Below, in pieces: positions 5,717 to 7,107 of a stretch of 7,107 nucleotides of DNA (within the stretch, counting starts at the first letter, position 1; each line of letters starts with the position of its first letter). This stretch comes from Verrucomicrobiaceae bacterium. Lineage in GTDB: Bacteria > Verrucomicrobiota > Verrucomicrobiia > Verrucomicrobiales > Akkermansiaceae. A model generated the notes under the pieces. The model ran no database searches. It was not told the DNA's origin and saw only the letters and a list, made by a program, of their open reading frames with translations. The DNA lies in assembly GCA_027483005.1 (NCBI GenBank), contig JAIXVN010000204.1:1-7107 (forward strand). The letters are read 5' to 3'. The position numbers and the translations under genes were made by a program.

Positions 5717-7107
5717 ATGAGCAATAGCGACTTCGGACTAATTGGGCTGGCCGTCATGGGTCAGAATCTCGTTCTCAACGTGGAATCCCGCGGCTTCCAG
5801 GTCTCGGTTTACAACCGCACCACCTCCGTCACGGACGAGTTCGTGGCCAAGCACCCGGACAAGAAACTCGTTGGCGCCAAGTCGCTTGAGGACTTCGTGC
5901 AGTCCCTCGCTTCGCCGCGCAAGATCATGATCATGGTCAAGGCCGGTGGTCCGGTCGACGCGGTCATCGAGTCCCTCCTCCCGCTCCTCGACAAGGGCGA
6001 CATCATCATCGACGGCGGCAACTCGCTCTACACCGACACCGAGCGCCGCGACCAGTGGCTCGGCGATCTCGGCTTCCGCTTCATCGGCGCCGGCGTGTCC
6101 GGTGGTGAGGAAGGTGCCCGCAAGGGTCCATCGATCATGCCCGGCGGCCCGGCCTCCACCTGGGACGTGATGAAGCCGATCTTCGAAAGCATTTCCGCCA
6201 AAGTCGATGGCGAGCCCTGCGTGATCCACATCGGACCCGGCGGTGCCGGCCACTACGTGAAGATGATCCACAACGGCATCGAGTACGGCGACATGCAGCT
6301 CATCTGCGAAGCCTACAACATCTTCAAGGCCGCCGGTTTCACCCCGGCCGAGCTGGCCACCGTCTTCACCGACTGGAACGCGGGCGACCTCGAAAGCTAC
6401 CTCATCCAGATCACCTCGAAGATCTTCGAACAGATCGATCCGGAAACCGGCAAGCCGCTCGTCGACCTCATCCTCGACACCGCCGGCCAGAAGGGCACCG
6501 GCAAGTGGACGCTGATCAACGCCGTCGAAAACGCGGTTGTCATCTCCACCATCAACGCCGCCGTCGAAGCCCGCATCCTTTCCTCGATGAAGGACGCCCG
6601 CGTCGCCGCCAGCACCGAACTCCACGGCCCGAAGGCTGAGATCACCGGTGAAAAGGCCGTGCTTGTGAAAAAGGTCCACGACGCCCTCTTCGCCTCCAAG
6701 ATCATCTCCTACGCCCAGGGCCTCGACCTCATCGCCGCCATGGGCAAGGAAAAGAACTGGGGCCTCGACCTCGGCAAGATCGCCGCCATCTGGCGCGGTG
6801 GTTGCATCATCCGCGCCCGCTTCCTCAACGACATCACCGACGCCTACCGCGCCGATCCCGGCCTGAGCAACCTGATGCTCGCCCCGTTCTTCACGAAGCT
6901 CCTCAACGAGTTCCAGCAGAACTGGCGCGAGGTCATCTCCATGGCCACCCTCGCCGGCATCCCGGTCCCCGCGTTCAGCGCGTCGCTCGGTTACTACGAC
7001 AGCTATCGTAGCGCCGTCCTCCCCGCGAACCTGCTCCAGGCCCAGCGCGACTTCTTCGGTGCCCACACCTACGAGCGCACCGACAAGCCACGCGGCGAGT
7101 TCTTCCA
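5717..7107 (+). CDS. gnd: 6-phosphogluconate dehydrogenase, decarboxylating, 3'-truncated by the window edge
   Basis: Gnd oxidises and decarboxylates 6-phosphogluconate to ribulose-5-phosphate, CO2 and NADPH in the oxidative pentose phosphate pathway. It is cytoplasmic and normally dimeric. The window shows 463 full codons with no stop, so by family length only about 20 residues are missing. Visible landmarks: GLIGLAVMG (7-15), the Rossmann turn; VYNRT (31-35), typical of NADP preference; DGGNS (99-103); GVSGGEEGA (126-134), substrate binding; GHYVKMIHNGIEY (178-190), with catalytic K182, N186 and E189; the family signature LDTAGQKGTGKW (253-264); and RDFFGAHTYE (444-453), whose R444 and H450 normally reach the partner subunit's active site. 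All key residues are intact. Third codon positions are overwhelmingly C or G, consistent with strong expression. No Shine-Dalgarno sequence precedes the ATG, but the N-terminus starts where the family does. Confidence 0.98.
   Translation, partial: MSNSDFGLIGLAVMGQNLVLNVESRGFQVSVYNRTTSVTDEFVAKHPDKKLVGAKSLEDFVQSLASPRKIMIMVKAGGPVDAVIESLLPLLDKGDIIIDGGNSLYTDTERRDQWLGDLGFRFIGAGVSGGEEGARKGPSIMPGGPASTWDVMKPIFESISAKVDGEPCVIHIGPGGAGHYVKMIHNGIEYGDMQLICEAYNIFKAAGFTPAELATVFTDWNAGDLESYLIQITSKIFEQIDPETGKPLVDLILDTAGQKGTGKWTLINAVENAVVISTINAAVEARILSSMKDARVAASTELHGPKAEITGEKAVLVKKVHDALFASKIISYAQGLDLIAAMGKEKNWGLDLGKIAAIWRGGCIIRARFLNDITDAYRADPGLSNLMLAPFFTKLLNEFQQNWREVISMATLAGIPVPAFSASLGYYDSYRSAVLPANLLQAQRDFFGAHTYERTDKPRGEFF

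Noticed and set aside
5738..7066. A 442-codon open frame on the minus strand
   Set aside because: It lies wholly opposite gnd, whose motifs are unmistakable. Its translation is repetitive in Gly, Asp, Glu and Val, as expected from the antisense of GC-rich codons, and shows no domain.

Overview
The window is GC-rich bacterial DNA packed with genes, and it most likely comes from the phylum Verrucomicrobiota. The main evidence is the 3' two-thirds of a Verru_Chthon cassette protein A gene at the left edge, a family essentially confined to that phylum. A Luteolibacter/Haloferula/Verrucomicrobium-like source is plausible, but the genus cannot be fixed from this sequence. None of the five visible start codons has a recognisable Shine-Dalgarno sequence at normal spacing.

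Layout: (1) 1-2100 (+), end of a Verru_Chthon cassette protein A gene, cut off at the 5' side. (2) 2119-3006 (+), a secreted protein of unknown function, 18 nt behind gene 1 and probably in the same operon. (3) 3009-4151 (-), nagA, N-acetylglucosamine-6-phosphate deacetylase, convergent with gene 2 and only 2 nt from it. (4) 4242-5039 (+), a stand-alone CHAD-domain protein, divergent from nagA across 90 nt. (5) 5028-5618 (-), pgsA, phosphatidylglycerophosphate synthase, whose end overlaps the end of the CHAD gene by 12 nt. (6) 5717-7107 (+), gnd, decarboxylating 6-phosphogluconate dehydrogenase, divergent from pgsA across 98 nt and cut off by the right edge. The gnd gene has no stop codon inside the window, so a search for closed ORFs would miss it and find only a long antisense shadow.

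How the genes work together: the first two form one transcription unit, the tail of a lineage-specific locus linked to pseudopilin-like proteins. The other four are single metabolic or housekeeping genes that alternate in orientation (amino-sugar catabolism, probable polyphosphate binding, anionic phospholipid synthesis, oxidative pentose phosphate pathway). I see no shared pathway among these four. I found no RNA genes, CRISPR arrays, insertion sequences, convincing intrinsic terminators or signs of horizontal transfer.

The most unusual points are the uncharacterised secreted partner of cassette protein A, and an 8-mer, CTGTTAGG. This 8-mer occurs three times within 1.6 kb, always encodes Leu-Leu-Gly, and contains every TTA leucine codon in the window.
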